A DNA stretch of 64,000 bases from positions 61,288,001 to 61,352,000 of the forward strand of contig NC_072893.1 in NCBI RefSeq assembly GCF_027943255.1. Direction: 5' to 3'. Below the pieces are notes generated by a model. The model saw nothing but the letters and a program-made list of their open reading frames with translations, was not told where the DNA came from and searched no databases. The translations under genes were made by a program, and so were the position numbers. Source of the DNA: Anastrepha obliqua (Eukaryota; Arthropoda; Insecta; Diptera; Tephritidae). This document shows, piece after piece, positions 11,930 to 23,470 of this stretch (the stretch's first letter is position 1; the number at the start of each line of letters is the position of its first letter).

Positions 11930-13600
11930 GGTCATATCCAAGGAACTTCTTTTTTTGATTTTTTGATCACTTCTTTAACTCCATTTTTCGAGCATTTCTT
12001 TAGAGATCTGGATCTTTGAGTACATTTTTTTCCTAATTCGCGTAGCATCGACCTTCTCCAAGTGTTTTTTGGCCGAACGCCACCTCTACTCCCTTGCGGG
12101 TTCCCGTCCAGTGCCATTCTCGTGATGCTGTCTGGTGGTTTTCTCAATATGTAACCTATCCATCGCCACTTTCAGCGTTTGATTTGCCTAAGGATGGGTT
12201 CCTTGATCGTTAATCTTTACAGTGCGTCGTTACTGATGGTGTTTGGTCAGAATATTCTGCAGATGATGCGGATGCATTTGTTGATGAAGGACTGTAGTCT
12301 CTGGGTGATGGTGTTTGAGACCAGCCAAGTTTCGCTTCCGTACAGCAATACTGCCTTTACGCATGAGCCGAATACTCATAGTTTAGTGCGCCTGGAGATT
12401 TGCGAACTCCCCCGAATGCCGCCCTTGCTTTGTTTAGCCTGCAGTTCACATCTTCATCTGCTCAACCATCTGGCGTGATGATGCAGCCGAGGTTGCAGAA
12501 GCTTTAAAGGAATTCCACCGGGCCCCCGTCAACCAATATCTTGGCGATGTTGACCTCCGGTCCGACAGTGCGTGCCAGCGCGACTAGTTTGTCCGTTTTC
12601 GCTTGAATGCCAGAGAGTTTGCAAGAGAGGAGGCAGATGTTATCGACGAAGTCCAGGTCTTCAAGATGTCTGGTGAAACTCCACCAAGGTTATGACGTCA
12701 TCAAGGACGTTGGCGAAGAGAAAGAGGGACAGGGGACAACCTTGCCTTACGCCTGCGTTGATAGTGAATGGATAACTGATATCGCTTTTGTGAAGCACTG
12801 CCAGTTCGGAGTTCTCGCAGAGAGCTTTGATGAGGCGGGTTATCTTGGCGGGAACTCCCTTTCTACTCAGTGTTAGCCATATTACGTCTCGTTTGATAGT
12901 GTCAAACGCCTTTTTAAAGTCTACGAACAGTATGTAGAGTGGGGAGCGCCACTCAACTGATTGTTACTATAATCCGAAGTGTGTTGGCTTGGTCAACACA
13001 GCTTCGGTGAGGGCGGAAACCAGGTTGCTCGTCTCTTAAGGAGCGTTCGATATCTTTGAGCCTGCTTTGTATGTTTATGGCTACAATTTTGTATATGGTG
13101 TTAAATAGGGTTATTCCTCGCCAGTTGCCGCAGTCTTGGGCGGCTTGACTATGATGCCTTTTGTCCAGGACGGAGCCAGCTTTTTATTGCTCCAGACGGT
13201 AGTGATGTGGGTATGAAGAACTTCCGCTGATATTTGCGGGTGGGCTGTCATTAGTTCAAGCTGTATGCCTTCTTCGCCCGCCGCTTTGTTGAGCTTCAAC
13301 TTCTTAGTCCTTGATCTCCGCTAGGCTGGGGAAGAATGTTGTTATTTTATTGCTGGTTGTTGTTGTGCTGCCCACTTCAAAGCTAGGTATACTGCTAAGA
13401 GCAATGTTGCTAGTTGCTTCAAAGTGTACTTTTCATCTGCGGATCTCGTCATCAATGGAAGTTTGCAAAGCACCATTCAGATCTCTGATCGGCTGGTTGC
13501 AGTTACTCCGCTGGTTGGTTAGGCGGCCAACTATGCCGTACAGCTGTCTCATGTTGTTTACTCCTGCTGCTCCTTCGGCATCGCTAGCAAGCATATTTTA
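11930..13600 (-). pseudogene. RTE/endonuclease-RT-type LINE, decayed
   Basis: Read on the minus strand, the segment carries K-L-N-K-A-A-G-E-E-G-I-Q-L-E-L near 13299-13240, W-T-K-G-I-I-V-K-P-P-K, then (in other frames) D-F-K-K-A-F-D-T near 12900-12920 and G-V-R-Q-G-C-P-L-S near 12720-12760. Its C-terminus near 12147-11950 has L-R-K-P-P-D-S-I-T-R-M-A-L and N-P-Q-G-S-R-G-G-V-R-P-K-N-T-W-R-R. That tail is typical of endonuclease-reverse transcriptase elements of the RTE-like group. Plus-strand open frames at 12179-12876 and 13311-13601 are its antisense shadows. Several frame changes and stops make it a pseudogene. Clade placement between RTE and related groups is uncertain. Confidence 0.75.
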
Positions 13601-13683
13601 GTTAACTGTAAATACTTGCGAAAGCGAATGCGGACCTTTTTTATTAACAAACTATTAATATCCAAATAAAATGAAAACGGTAA

Positions 13684-14200
13684 AGTTACGTTAGGTCAGG
13701 TTGAACTGGTTGACGTGCAGCCCCGCATAGGCCGTTTCGGTTCATAGCGGTACCAGATGAAGTTCATTATTTATGTGTTTTGAAATAGTCCACCCGCAAA
13801 GTGTCTGTTTCTATTAATTTACAAGGAATTTAAAGATACACCTCCAACCCACTGCTGAGTTATCGTCCAATCCATCAAACTGGAGATGCTCCATCACAAA
13901 GGAGATGCTCTATAGTTTCCCTTGAGCCCAGCTCCCTACATTTTCTACATTGCTCACTTTCCCAGATTCCTATCTCATAAGCATTCTACGCTACTGGACT
14001 ACTTACCCTCAATAGGCCTATCATAGTTCTACAATCCTTTCATGTTAGTGATAGTAAATATAAATCGAGTACGACTGTGAAGGTTACGTTTACACGTGAT
14101 CTTAGCAATCCTGCAAGTTGACAAGCTCTCCCATCTTATGCTGAATTTTCTGACCATGTTTTCATCTAGTTGTATAATATTCGTATTTCGTTGACAAATC
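13684..14200 (-). pseudogene. LINE 3' end with CCTAA-type tail
   Basis: The segment starts on the plus strand with TTAGGTCAGGTTGAAC, the reverse complement of a LINE tail of the CCTAACCTAA type seen elsewhere in this window. Downstream sequence on the minus strand is consistent with the cysteine-rich C-terminal region of a non-LTR element but is too decayed for a confident frame. Confidence 0.45.
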
Positions 14201-14229
14201 CGAGGATAGAGACACGCTATTTTTTGCTA

Positions 14230-14818
14230 TATCGTTCACTATCTCGTTCACTTCAATATCCTTAATGTTAGTTGAGAAAGGTTTCAAAGCTGGGAAAATG
14301 GGTTCCGCACAGACTTTCCGTCGCCAACCTTCAGCAGAGAGTGAATGTGTGTCCTCAGTTGCTGCAACGGCTTGAAAATGAAAGTTTTTTGAGCCGTATC
14401 GTTACTGGTGATGAAAAATGGGTCCTTTACAATAACTCTGTTTGTAAACGCTAATGCTTAGATAAAGATGAAACACCCAAGAAAATTTTCCTGTTTATTT
14501 GGTGAGATATGGCCGGTATTGTTTATTATGAACTTCTGGAACCAAACCAGACGATAACTACTGATTATTATTCCCATCAGCTATCAACCCTGAATGAGGC
14601 ACTTAAAAAAATCGACCGTCTTTAGTGAATAGACGCAAAGTTTTGTTTCACCATGGCAACGCAAGAACTCATACCGCAAGGCAAACATTAGGCAAGCTGA
14701 ACGATCTCGGATGGGAGCTAATGCCGCATCCACCGTACTCTTATTGATTAATAGATACTTTAAACATATTTTTTATTAATTTTAAAACCACCTTTCGAAA
14801 ACGCACGAACTTATGGAC
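14230..14818 (+). pseudogene. Mariner DD34D transposase fragment
   Basis: The plus-strand frame has L-G-K-W-V-P-H-R-L, then a first catalytic region V-T-G-D-E-K-W-V-L-Y-N-N. After stops come G-I-V-Y-Y-E-L-L-E-P-N-Q-T, then V-L-F-H-H-G-N-A-R-T-H-T-A where the second catalytic D is replaced by G, and L-M-P-H-P-P-Y-S before the frame ends. The third D and the C-terminus are missing. The right end, near 14795-14818, has GCACGAACTTATGGA, resembling the TIR of the intact mariner at 50514-51781 (GCACGAACTTATCGA), so this is an older relative of that family. The 5' end and first helix-turn-helix are absent. Confidence 0.8.
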
Positions 14819-16860
14819 TGACCTGATAGGTCCCTTTTTCCAACGGAATGTACCTTATTTTTAATTTTAGGGTCTGATTGAACTACCCTTGTACTCATAA
14901 TTCGTATATCAGCCATGGAAATATAAAAAAAGCTATATTATTTATTGAAAAATATTTGAAAATAGTTTCTTAGGGCATTCCTAAAATCGAATGTCCCCCA
15001 GCACTATGCAAGTTTGTCATAATTGGAAATGAAGGAATCTGAATGGCTGTACTTATATAGTACCGTTACTTCCCACGCGCATGTAAACAATGCCAAGACC
15101 ACTGAACGAACCATCAAACAGAAGGGGCAAACCATTAGCCAATGAAACAGATAAATGCACTTATAAGCGTAGCAACAAAATCGTACCCGCAAATCGAGTA
15201 ACTCGCTTAAAAGCAGTGCTACAGTGAATCGCACACGTGCCACATTGCCCAACCACGGCAGCAAAATGCCCTTTTCGACCTCGTCCGCTAACCAAACTCA
15301 AGCCACAATTGCGAAATTGCAAATATTTGAATGATACGTGTGTATGTGTGTAGCTGTAAGAGTCGCGAGCTCTTCGCGATAATGCTAAGCGTCTGTACTT
15401 TTGGCGGCCTCTCATTTTGCGGGCATACTTTTAGGTGTTTAGCCCAAATTACTGCCCACAAATGCGCACAAATTTAATAGATGGCCTGAAGTGGTTAAAG
15501 GCTAAGTTTGTTACGCACACACACATGTGAGAAATTAGGCGAGGGATAGCCCTGATGCTACCGTTATCGGCAGCATATCGATTGAAAATGAAGAAGAGTG
15601 GTAATAGCGGTAGTGGGGTGCATTTGTGTAGAACAGGAAAAAGCAATCGAAATAACAACATTAGCATTTTAAGCAACGCGTAGCTACCAAGGGGTGGGGC
15701 GGTGTGAGCCTTAAGTAATTGCTCCATGCTAATTACGAAATTTCGACTGTTGAAAATTTTAATTTGAATAAATTAAAAATAAATAGGCTCATTATTATTA
15801 CTTGCCTGGTTACGCGCCTCGCGTGCTTCCTCCTTAGCGCCGATTTTATTCAAAATTAATTCGATTTCCATAAGCGAGTGGCGAGACCCTAAATAATTTT
15901 TTGTATTTAATATTAAACCGCTGAAGTAGGCAAAAAGTTAGCTTTGCTCGGTTTGTTCTTCCTATTGCCTATACCACAAGCCCTTGCCATTTGTTGCCTC
16001 ACTGGCCATCGATGCGGTTACAATGGGTATTGGCGCATACGTAATTGAAACTGCGTGAGTTCGCTGGTATGTGTGCTCTGCCTAATTGAATATGCGCGTT
16101 TTTACTCCGAAGTGTTAGAAGTTGGTACGCTTTAATTGTTAGGGGGTCGTATAAAGTTAAATGGAAAAATTTTATAATTTGTTACATAGCACTTTGAAGT
16201 GAGTTCAATTAAATATAAAACCCAAAAGTATGTAGGAAAAATTTGGGATTTGCAACAACATAGAAATTGTGGATTGTAATTTTATTTGCTTTATAGCTAA
16301 TTGTACCCTTAACAAATGATTGAAAGTTCATGTAATGAAGTCTGCTTTTAGACTTTAGAAGTGACATTTTCCTCCATTTATATTTTAGGCACTGATTAAG
16401 GATAATTAGCGCAAGGCTCGCTGATAGTAAGCTAATATTTCATTAAGAGACATAAGAAACGAGTACGGGGTGGCGATGAATTTTGAAACTAGAATATTTT
16501 TTTTTGTATTTCATATAATTCCTTTCTTTCTTATTTCTTTGATGTTTTCCAAAATTATATTTTTTGGAAATGATTTATTAAACACGCCTCAACATTGACT
16601 GACACGTGTTTGATGTTTTATCATAAAATATACGCAAGCTAGCGAATTAAATGAAATACTTAATGCATTTAGCACTCATAAAACTCTTAACAACCGAAAT
16701 AGAGAGTCAAATCCAAAAGTGTTTTAATAGAAAAATAAGTGGCAACACCATTCGAAAAGTATTTTTTAATTAAAATATTTCGAAGGCTGTACTATTAATT
16801 ATTACTCTCGCCTCATGCGTTTTATGTCAATGCCGAGTACAAGCACATTTAGTTAAAGCT
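14819..16860. other. TE-free, comparatively GC-rich stretch
   Basis: No open frame with a family signature and no repeat ends. Between about 15000 and 16120 the base composition is clearly less AT-rich than the flanks and the sequence is not repeated elsewhere in the window, which suits single-copy host non-coding DNA. No exon can be supported. Confidence 0.4.
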
Positions 16861-16875
16861 TTCTTCTTTCTTGCA

Positions 16876-17358
16876 ACAACGTATTCTAGTCCAACGGGCT
16901 TAAATCACAGCTCCGAGGCGGACAATTGATATCGGAATATCGGCTGATTTTTCGGTTTTCAAAAACGGTAGCCAAAAGTTCGAGTGTAACTTTGGCAGTG
17001 TAACAAGTTGCACCGTCCTGTTGAAACCAAATGTCGTCCATGTCATCCTCTTCAATTTTTGGAAACAACTCGTTGAGCATGTCACGGTAACGCTCGCCAT
17101 TTACTGTAACCACGGCTCCTCGCTCATTTTCGAAAAAAAAATGGCCCGATGATGCCGCCAGACCAAAAACCGCACCAAACAGTGACTCGTTGTGGGTGCA
17201 TTTGCTTCGTGTGGATTTTCTGAGCCCCAAATCCGACAATTTTGCTTATTGACTTAGCCACCGATGTGAAAATCAGAAAAGAAAAAGAAGACTCACCACT
17301 TTGGAAATAGGTTTTCAGTATTTCCCAATTTTGTTCAAGCGTATAGTGTCCCATTTCG
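16876..17358 (-). pseudogene. DD41D (rosa-like) mariner, internally deleted
   Basis: Minus strand. The N-terminus M-G-H-Y-T-L-E-Q-N-W-E-I-L and Q-S-G-E-S-S is fused near 17290 to sequence just before the W-C-G-F-W motif, so the DNA-binding domains and the first catalytic D are lost. The remaining part has M-H-P-Q-R-V-T-V-W-C-G-F-W, I-G-P-F-F-F, V-N-G-E-R-Y-R, then W-F-Q-Q-D-G-A-T-C-Y-T with the second D, and P-R-S-C-D-L-S-P-L-D with the third. The last two aspartates are 41 residues apart, as in rosa-type mariners. The same family, with a longer copy, lies at 41094-42165; comparison of the two defines the deletion. Confidence 0.85.
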
Positions 17359-18828
17359 TAAATGGGTAAAGAACCTCCTAATTGCCCTTTCGTATTCTTG
17401 TTGAAGTGTAATTTTGTGCTTTGTTATGAAACTTAATTTAATAAACTAGGCAGGAAGGAGGCGAATAGGCCATGAATTCGTACTTAAAGTTATAGTACCT
17501 TAAAAAATGTAATGGGTTTCAACAAATAGCAAACAAAAAACTTTGTTAGTTTAAATATGTAACTGAAACTTTTTGCAAATTAAATTTATTACATCATTAT
17601 AATCATACATATACATTAGTAGTTGTCTTTGCTACGACCTATCAGCGGGGCACTAAAAGTTTCATCATCAATACATCTAAGGAATTTCGCGGTAACACTC
17701 ACCGCAAAATATATTTGACTACTATTTACACAAGGAAGTGGCCATATGTTGAGCTTGGGGGTGTAGAAAAATATGTATGTATTAGCGTATTCGTTAGGTA
17801 GAGTCGGAATGTTAGTGCCTAGTGATTACCCAGCATCTAAAGCTTTCATAAAATCAACGCGCCGCGCCTAACTTATAAAATCGTCATTTTTTCGTAAAGC
17901 GCGAAAGCGGGCGTGCGAAGCAATTTATCAAAATTCCAGTGAGTCTCTGAGTTTGCTGTTACTTTTTGCTTTTTTTGCTGTGGAGGATTGGTCGTTAGTG
18001 GATGCAGTGAGGCCAAAAAACGTTAAACATTCAACAATGCGCCAACTTCCTCTGCCTCCATGTGTGTGATTGTAGCAGTTGGTCGGACCATCAGCGCCAA
18101 AACCATGAAACTATCGCACCACCAACACCATTTGCATAGTGATGGCAGATGAAGTGTGACAAATTTACTAATTTCCACAGCCATAACTTAAGCTGAAGAA
18201 ATATGTATAAAATGATATATGTACGTACTTACACTTAGTAGCGAGCAAGCAAGCGTGGCAGAATACTTGTGAGTAGCTGCTCTTGGCAAGAAGGCAGAAG
18301 TATAGTCAGACTTGGCTGCTTAATGATTTGTTACTCGCTCATTTATAGCCGCCTAATTTTTATCATGCGACCGGCATGAAATATTTTCAACTCACGTCTT
18401 GAGCTGGCGTCTTAGCTCTGACGCTGAACATAAAACGGCAGCACGAAGAATAAACAGAAAAAACTTCGCAACAGTTGGCAAAAATTTCGCGAGAAATTTT
18501 TCTCAGATGAAGCAAGCAACGTGTCTGATTATGTTGATTATTTAGCTTTTACTAGTCTTAAATGTCAGTGTTGGTTTGAAGTTTTTTGTGTACATCGACA
18601 TGCTCGCTCCAAGCGTCTGTGTATTATTTTGTCATAAATGAATTGAGCTCCTAATAATGGCGAGTGGCATTACAGTTGTTTTTATGGCGCGAAATGAAAA
18701 ATCTCTTGCGTCAAAAATGAGTTGTAGAATTAAAAAAAGTAAAGAAAGTAGGCGACGTCAAAAAAGTTCCGTTAACGTTATTTACGCGCTCGCGAAAACT
18801 TTATCGTTCGCTCTAAAATTGCACTTCT
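17359..18828. other. Gene-free stretch
   Basis: No supported gene. From about 17850 to 18560 the sequence is less AT-rich and appears unique in the window. The 94-codon frame at 18657-18941 lacks a recognisable domain and runs into the inverted-repeat element that follows. Confidence 0.4.
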
Positions 18829-19114
18829 ACAAGGTGGGACTATATAATAAAGATACTGAGGCAGGAACACATTTTTATTGTGAATTCATGAAAACAAGGA
18901 GGCAAATGGCGTCGTACGTCAATCATATTTGGCAATTGTGAAATAGGCCGCTGTATCCTACAAACAGACAAGCAATGGAGCGCTAAAGGTCAAAATAAGT
19001 ATTTACATTATGCAAAATAATTTTTTTTATTTTAATTTTTTTTTATTTAAAAAATTTATACACGAAAATTTATCACAAAATTGGATGATTAATTTTGCGC
19101 CACCTTGTATTTAC
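18829..19114. mobile_element. Small TIR element, ACAAGGTGG family
   Basis: The unit begins ACAAGGTGGGAC near 18829 and ends ATTTTGCGCCACCTTGT near 19114, giving short inverted ends. Internal blocks around 18910-19000, such as CAAGCAATGGAGCGCTAAAG, recur at 53040-53196 on the other strand and in part at 44895-45013, so this is a repeat family. No transposase is recognisable. Superfamily unknown. Confidence 0.55.
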
Positions 19115-19129
19115 TTATTCTCACCTTAA

Positions 19130-19600
19130 AAAATCATCGCTTTTACAAACCGCTATGCGAATATTGCTTAACAAGTGATGGAAGTCTTTCACTGCCAGGT
19201 CTTCTGGCATCAGTGTTGCTCACTCTCTTACAGCTTCAAAAGACTCAAATCTTGTTGCTTTCAATTAGGACTTCATCCTAGGGAATAGATAGAAGTCACA
19301 CGACTCAAGAATCTGGGAATAAGCTGGACGGTCTGCTATACTTGGCTGGAAACCTCTTGACAACAACAATTTGGAAAGTGCCTGAGTCTTACCTTGGTGG
19401 AGAACCCATGATGTGCGTTTTTATAATTCGAGCAACTCTTTCACAAAGTTCATGACTCACCGTGAAGCTCTTAACTCTGACTCACAATCTGAGTTTCATG
19501 AACTTAATAAACCTTCCTAGTCTTAGTCAGTATCGAAAAAAATCATCACTGCTTTCCATTTGCTTGTTCGAGCTTTGTGGCTTTAGGTAAAATTGAGCGT
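19130..19600 (-). pseudogene. Mariner transposase C-terminal relic
   Basis: Read on the minus strand around 19370-19150, the sequence encodes E-S-C-D-F-Y-L-F-P-R-M-K-S in the position of the usual P-D-L-A-P-C-D-F-x-L-F-P motif, followed by A-T-R-F-E-S-F-E-A-V-R-E. This is the last catalytic segment and C-terminus of a DD34D mariner. The N-terminal part is unrecognisable. Stops and frame changes are frequent, so it is an old copy. Confidence 0.6.
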
Positions 19601-19604
19601 AAAG

Positions 19605-20240
19605 TCTAAGTTAGGTTAGGTTAGCTGGTTGTCCCCAAGGATAAGCGGATTTCTTTGGACGAAATTCTAAATTCGTCTATATCAATTCGACGGTTATTTA
19701 TTTATGATGATAACCGCTTGGTGCTGATGGTGGAATACAGCAGGCGGCCAATATCCGACCCTCCAATTTTCGCAGGCATAGTTACACAGTGAGTGCCAAG
19801 ATGCGTAAGTCCTAGTACCGCGAAAGCAGGGTAGCAGCTGAGATGAGTCCACTGCATTCTACAGATAACTTCAGCCAATTGAATCGGCAGTGTGTCTCTA
19901 ATCAGATATTAATATGAGTTTGATGTGAATGTTTTCGGATGCACCCGAAAGGGAAGCTAGACATTCCTCAGCTAGTTTTGAGCGCACCATTACCGAGCTC
20001 AGGACCCTAATTGGCGCTTTCCTGTTGGAATGTACTTATTTACATCTTTGATAGTAGCTACCTTCGATGGGAACATAGTGATCCAGTAAAGCTGCTCGCG
20101 GTAGACTCCTCTACCAACTTTCGAGGCATCCGTGAACAGGTTTACTGATCCTCGTCCATAAGTACTATACCTCGCTGATTCAAACTGTAGAACGATATAG
20201 AGTGAGAAGGTCCCGCCTGAACTGGAGTCGCGTTTGGAAT
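19605..20240 (-). pseudogene. LINE 3' part with CCTAA tail
   Basis: The plus-strand left edge TTAGGTTAGGTTAG (19612-19625) is the reverse complement of the CCTAACCTAA tail carried by other LINEs here. On the minus strand, F-T-D-A-S-K-V-G-R-G-V near 20150 looks like the start of an RNase H domain. Decay prevents a full frame reading. Confidence 0.5.
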
Positions 20241-21955
20241 CAGAAATAAAAAATTATAGTATTGATTTTTGATAAGTTTGTGAGTACAAATAGTTTCTTA
20301 TTGCACAAGAAAAAGAAATCTTTGACCCCATGTTGGTACACACCAACATTTTTCCGATGAGAAAAAATATACAAAGGCTGTGAACATACTAATTTTTTTT
20401 AAATAAGTAAGAAATACTGCATTCGAAAGAAAAGAGTCCCCGCAAAAACGCTGGCAACAGCCGGCGTTTGACGCATACCTACTTTTTCTATCAGCCACGG
20501 TTTTTTGTAGCCACACCTCGTATACTAATATAAAACGCTAGTTTTTTACCTCCACAGTAATTTTTAAACAATTTTACAAAGCTTTTTTCATGCTATGCTT
20601 AATTTCAGCATTCTCTGCCTTTTGTCTAAGTTCCTATTTTTATTTTTACTTCTTATTTATTTGTGGTTAAGCTCCAATTATTTGCGTTGCTCTCAGTTGC
20701 TGCCGCTTACGCTGCATCTTCTCTGCGACTCGTTTTGTTACTGGCGCTCCCTTTTCAGTGGCTTGGCTCTTGGTTTCCGAAAAGTTTCAATTGATTTACC
20801 ATTGAAGTTTAAGTGTAACAATTTATGTATCTTTGTTATATTGATTTACTCTTTTTTATTTCGTTGTCCTCCAAGAGTTCTTGGAAGTGCAAGTAGTAGA
20901 GCAACTGAAACTCATAGAAATCAATGTATGTATTATTGTGTAAGTAGAATTTGAATGTGTTTCAATATACCTATATTCACACATTCAGCGTTCCTCTAGA
21001 AAAAATTCAGATTCCATATGAAAATACTATAGAAGGAACATCAAAAATTTTACTGGCCCCAGTAAAAGATTTTCTCTGCTTAATTTATAAGCTTCTTTTT
21101 TGCTTTTCTAGTCAGACGGATCTATGCTTTTAGTTGCAATCGAATCAAAAGACATATACAAAGGACTGCTTTTGTGGGAATGGGTCCATAGTAACTATTA
21201 CTAGAATCATAGGTCTCAGAGGTAGAATAACTGAACATAGGAACCAGTAGCAATGATAAATCATTCAAAAACAACATCGGAATCATGCATAAGAAACTTT
21301 GTAGGTTCAGAAATTAAGTTATTGTTGTTCCAAAATCCGGACTGTTTCATCAGCGTCGATCCTACTGTCGTAGCTATTCCTTCGCTTCAGTTATTGTATT
21401 CTCAGATGATGACATATAACCTGAAATAGAGACAAAATTAGTAATTTTTGCGCTCTTATGCTGGAATATCTCAGAAACCAGTCAGGATAAGAAACAGATC
21501 TATATTTTTAGGCAGCATAGGCCAGTGTCTAAGTCATCAATTTTCAGGGCGGTACGTTACTTCAGTTAAACATTTTTTTCTGTGGACTAGCAACTTGTAA
21601 ACATCGGAAAAGGAATTTTCATAATATTTTAAGTGGAGAATAATTAAAGGTTAGCTTATGATATAGAGGGGCCCACTTAAGAGGCTTAACTCATTGTGAT
21701 ACCATTTGATTGAGACAAGGTCACCCTCTCTAATTTCTTATTTGATGAAACCACTCCATCTCGCTGATAAACGACGAATTATTATGAAACGTTGCAGATC
21801 CCAAGTCTGTCAGATATCCAAAGGTTTTAGACGGCAATATCGGGTTCTGGCAAGAGCAGGACAGCGGCAGAGAAAATGGACCAGACAGAGTTCGGGGTCA
21901 CCGCTAAAACAGCTCATTTATAATAGCTCTATATTCAATTGCTATTTTGGAGGAA
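20241..21955. other. Gene-free stretch
   Basis: Plus-strand open frames at 20595-20954 and 20951-21133 are T-rich and have no domain. No TIR or tail was recognised. I see nothing else here. Confidence 0.4.
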
Positions 21956-21959
21956 GTGT

Positions 21960-22800
21960 TAGTGCACTTTAGATATTTCATGGCAGCTTGGCGTATGAGT
22001 CCTTGACCCACAACGCAGCCTTTTTTATAGCTATTAACTCAGCTTGAAAGGCATTGCATTAGTCAGATTACCGTAGGCTTATAGCCTTTCTGAGTGAATG
22101 TCACTCTCGGCCCTCTTACTCAGTCTTGGGCCAGTGAAGATAGCTGCTGATCATGGATCAAAGTCCTTAATATTTTCCCATTTACATCCTCCTAGAATTC
22201 GTGTGGGACAATCATTTTCCAAACAGAAGTCTGGATAAGTCTCGTTGAGCACCTCATGTGTTCTTGGAATAGCTCTGAGATTGAGTGCCCAAATCTGAAA
22301 TTCATTTTTCAGGGAGAGCAAGTGGGTAGCCTGACTGGTAGAACTCGCCAAAGATATCTATGGGGAGAAGGTCAAATTGGGTGTCAAGTCCTTTGGTGGT
22401 GGTAGAAGGCAGCGCTTATGTGATAGGCATGCATGCCACCCTTTGTTTCCTTTCCAGTTTGGATACATGTTTTCAAACGTTGGCTACCAAACAGAGATCC
22501 CGTGGAAGTTTCGCTTTAAGCCGCATCTATTACCTGTAGCTGTTTTACTTGCATATAGTGCAGTGACCATTTTCCCGGACTTGTCTTCCATGTTTCAGTT
22601 TCGGCTTCAAAGAATCCCGAGATGTTTTACCTCAGTAGCAAGTATAGGTCCCACCACATTTAGTGCGGAATCCTCGGGCATTTTATATTTGCTTGTGAAT
22701 AACATCATTTCGGTCTTTGGAGAGTTGAAATTTAGTTCACTCTCCCTGCACCAGCAATCCGCAATGTAGAGAGCGGTTTTTAAAGAAATTGCTCAGAACT
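21960..22800 (-). pseudogene. LINE RT C-terminus to RNase H, decayed
   Basis: Minus-strand pieces run from about 22780 to 22030 in LINE order: V-N-P-x-K-T-E-like sequence, a K-H-L-G-like block, Y-T-A-V/P-T-F-E-N-M-Y region, then L-S-L-K-N-E-F-Q-I-W-A-L and, after a stop, sequence corresponding to the beginning of RNase H (A-I-F-T-G near 22140). Many stops and frame changes. The arrangement matches R1/LOA-like insect LINEs but the clade call is weak. Confidence 0.55.
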
Positions 22801-22932
22801 TGAAGATGTCGAGAATGCAATGTCACAAGAAATCTCAAAGTATTCTCTAAGCACTTTTTAATCTTAGAAAAACATCCTGTGTAAATCATGATTACTTCAG
22901 AACCTTACAAACTTTGCTAATATGTATATGTA

Positions 22933-23470
22933 CCAGACGGTTCAATAAGTACTCGTGTTAGAAATGAAGACACCATTTAAAAAAAAATAAAATTAAATTT
23001 TTCATATTTCAACATAGTCCCCTTTTAGAAAGATACACTTCTTCCAACGCTTCGGCCAACATGACTTTCCGATGGGTCTGCCTTTCTCTTCTTTGGAGCG
23101 GATTCACCGGAAGAAATCCTTTGTTTTGATTGTTGCTTAGTTTTTAGTGTGTAATGGTGAATCCAGGTTTCATCAAAGATGACAACTCGTGGCACCCATC
23201 GGGCCGACAAGTTTTTCATTGACAACTTATCATGTAAAATATTAATTGCCATTCCGGTCGACACACCTATGACCTCTCTTACTGCTCGCACTTTTGTTCG
23301 TTGATCAGCGCGAACCATGTCGTAGACTTTTTTTATGATTTGCTCGGTAACAACGTCTGCCGGGCTCCTTACTTGGTCATAGATGGCCAGCGTTCCCATA
23401 GATAGCATCCAATTTGCTTTTAACTCCTCGCATTTTTTCCCATCCAAAAACAAAAAGCGATTTACCGATC
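22933..23470 (-). pseudogene. Mariner transposase, internally deleted
   Basis: Minus strand. The frame 23025-23453 has E-E-L-K-A-N-W, I-I-K-K-V-Y-D-M-V-R-A-D, V-R-A-V-R-E-V-I-G-V-S-T-G (second helix-turn-helix) and L-S-A-R-W-V-P-R. It then jumps to F-D-E-T-W-I-H-H-Y-T, the first catalytic D, and to Q-R-I-S-S-G-E-S-A-P-K-K. The linker after W-V-P-R, plus everything between S-G-E-S-A-P-K-K and the last C-terminal residues (W-K-K-C-like, in another frame), are missing. The plus-strand left end, TTCAATAAGTACTCGTGTTA near 22939, matches that of the relic at 46282, TTTAATAAGTATCCGTCTTA, showing the two are one family. Confidence 0.8.

Noticed and set aside
12179..12876. Plus-strand frames of 99 and 89 codons
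   Set aside because: Antisense of the minus-strand endonuclease-RT LINE.
18657..18941. 94-codon plus-strand frame as a gene
   Set aside because: No recognisable domain and it overlaps the start of a repeat element.
20595..20954. 119-codon plus-strand frame as a membrane protein
   Set aside because: It follows T-rich composition, which yields L/F/C-rich translation; no domain and no neighbouring exon.
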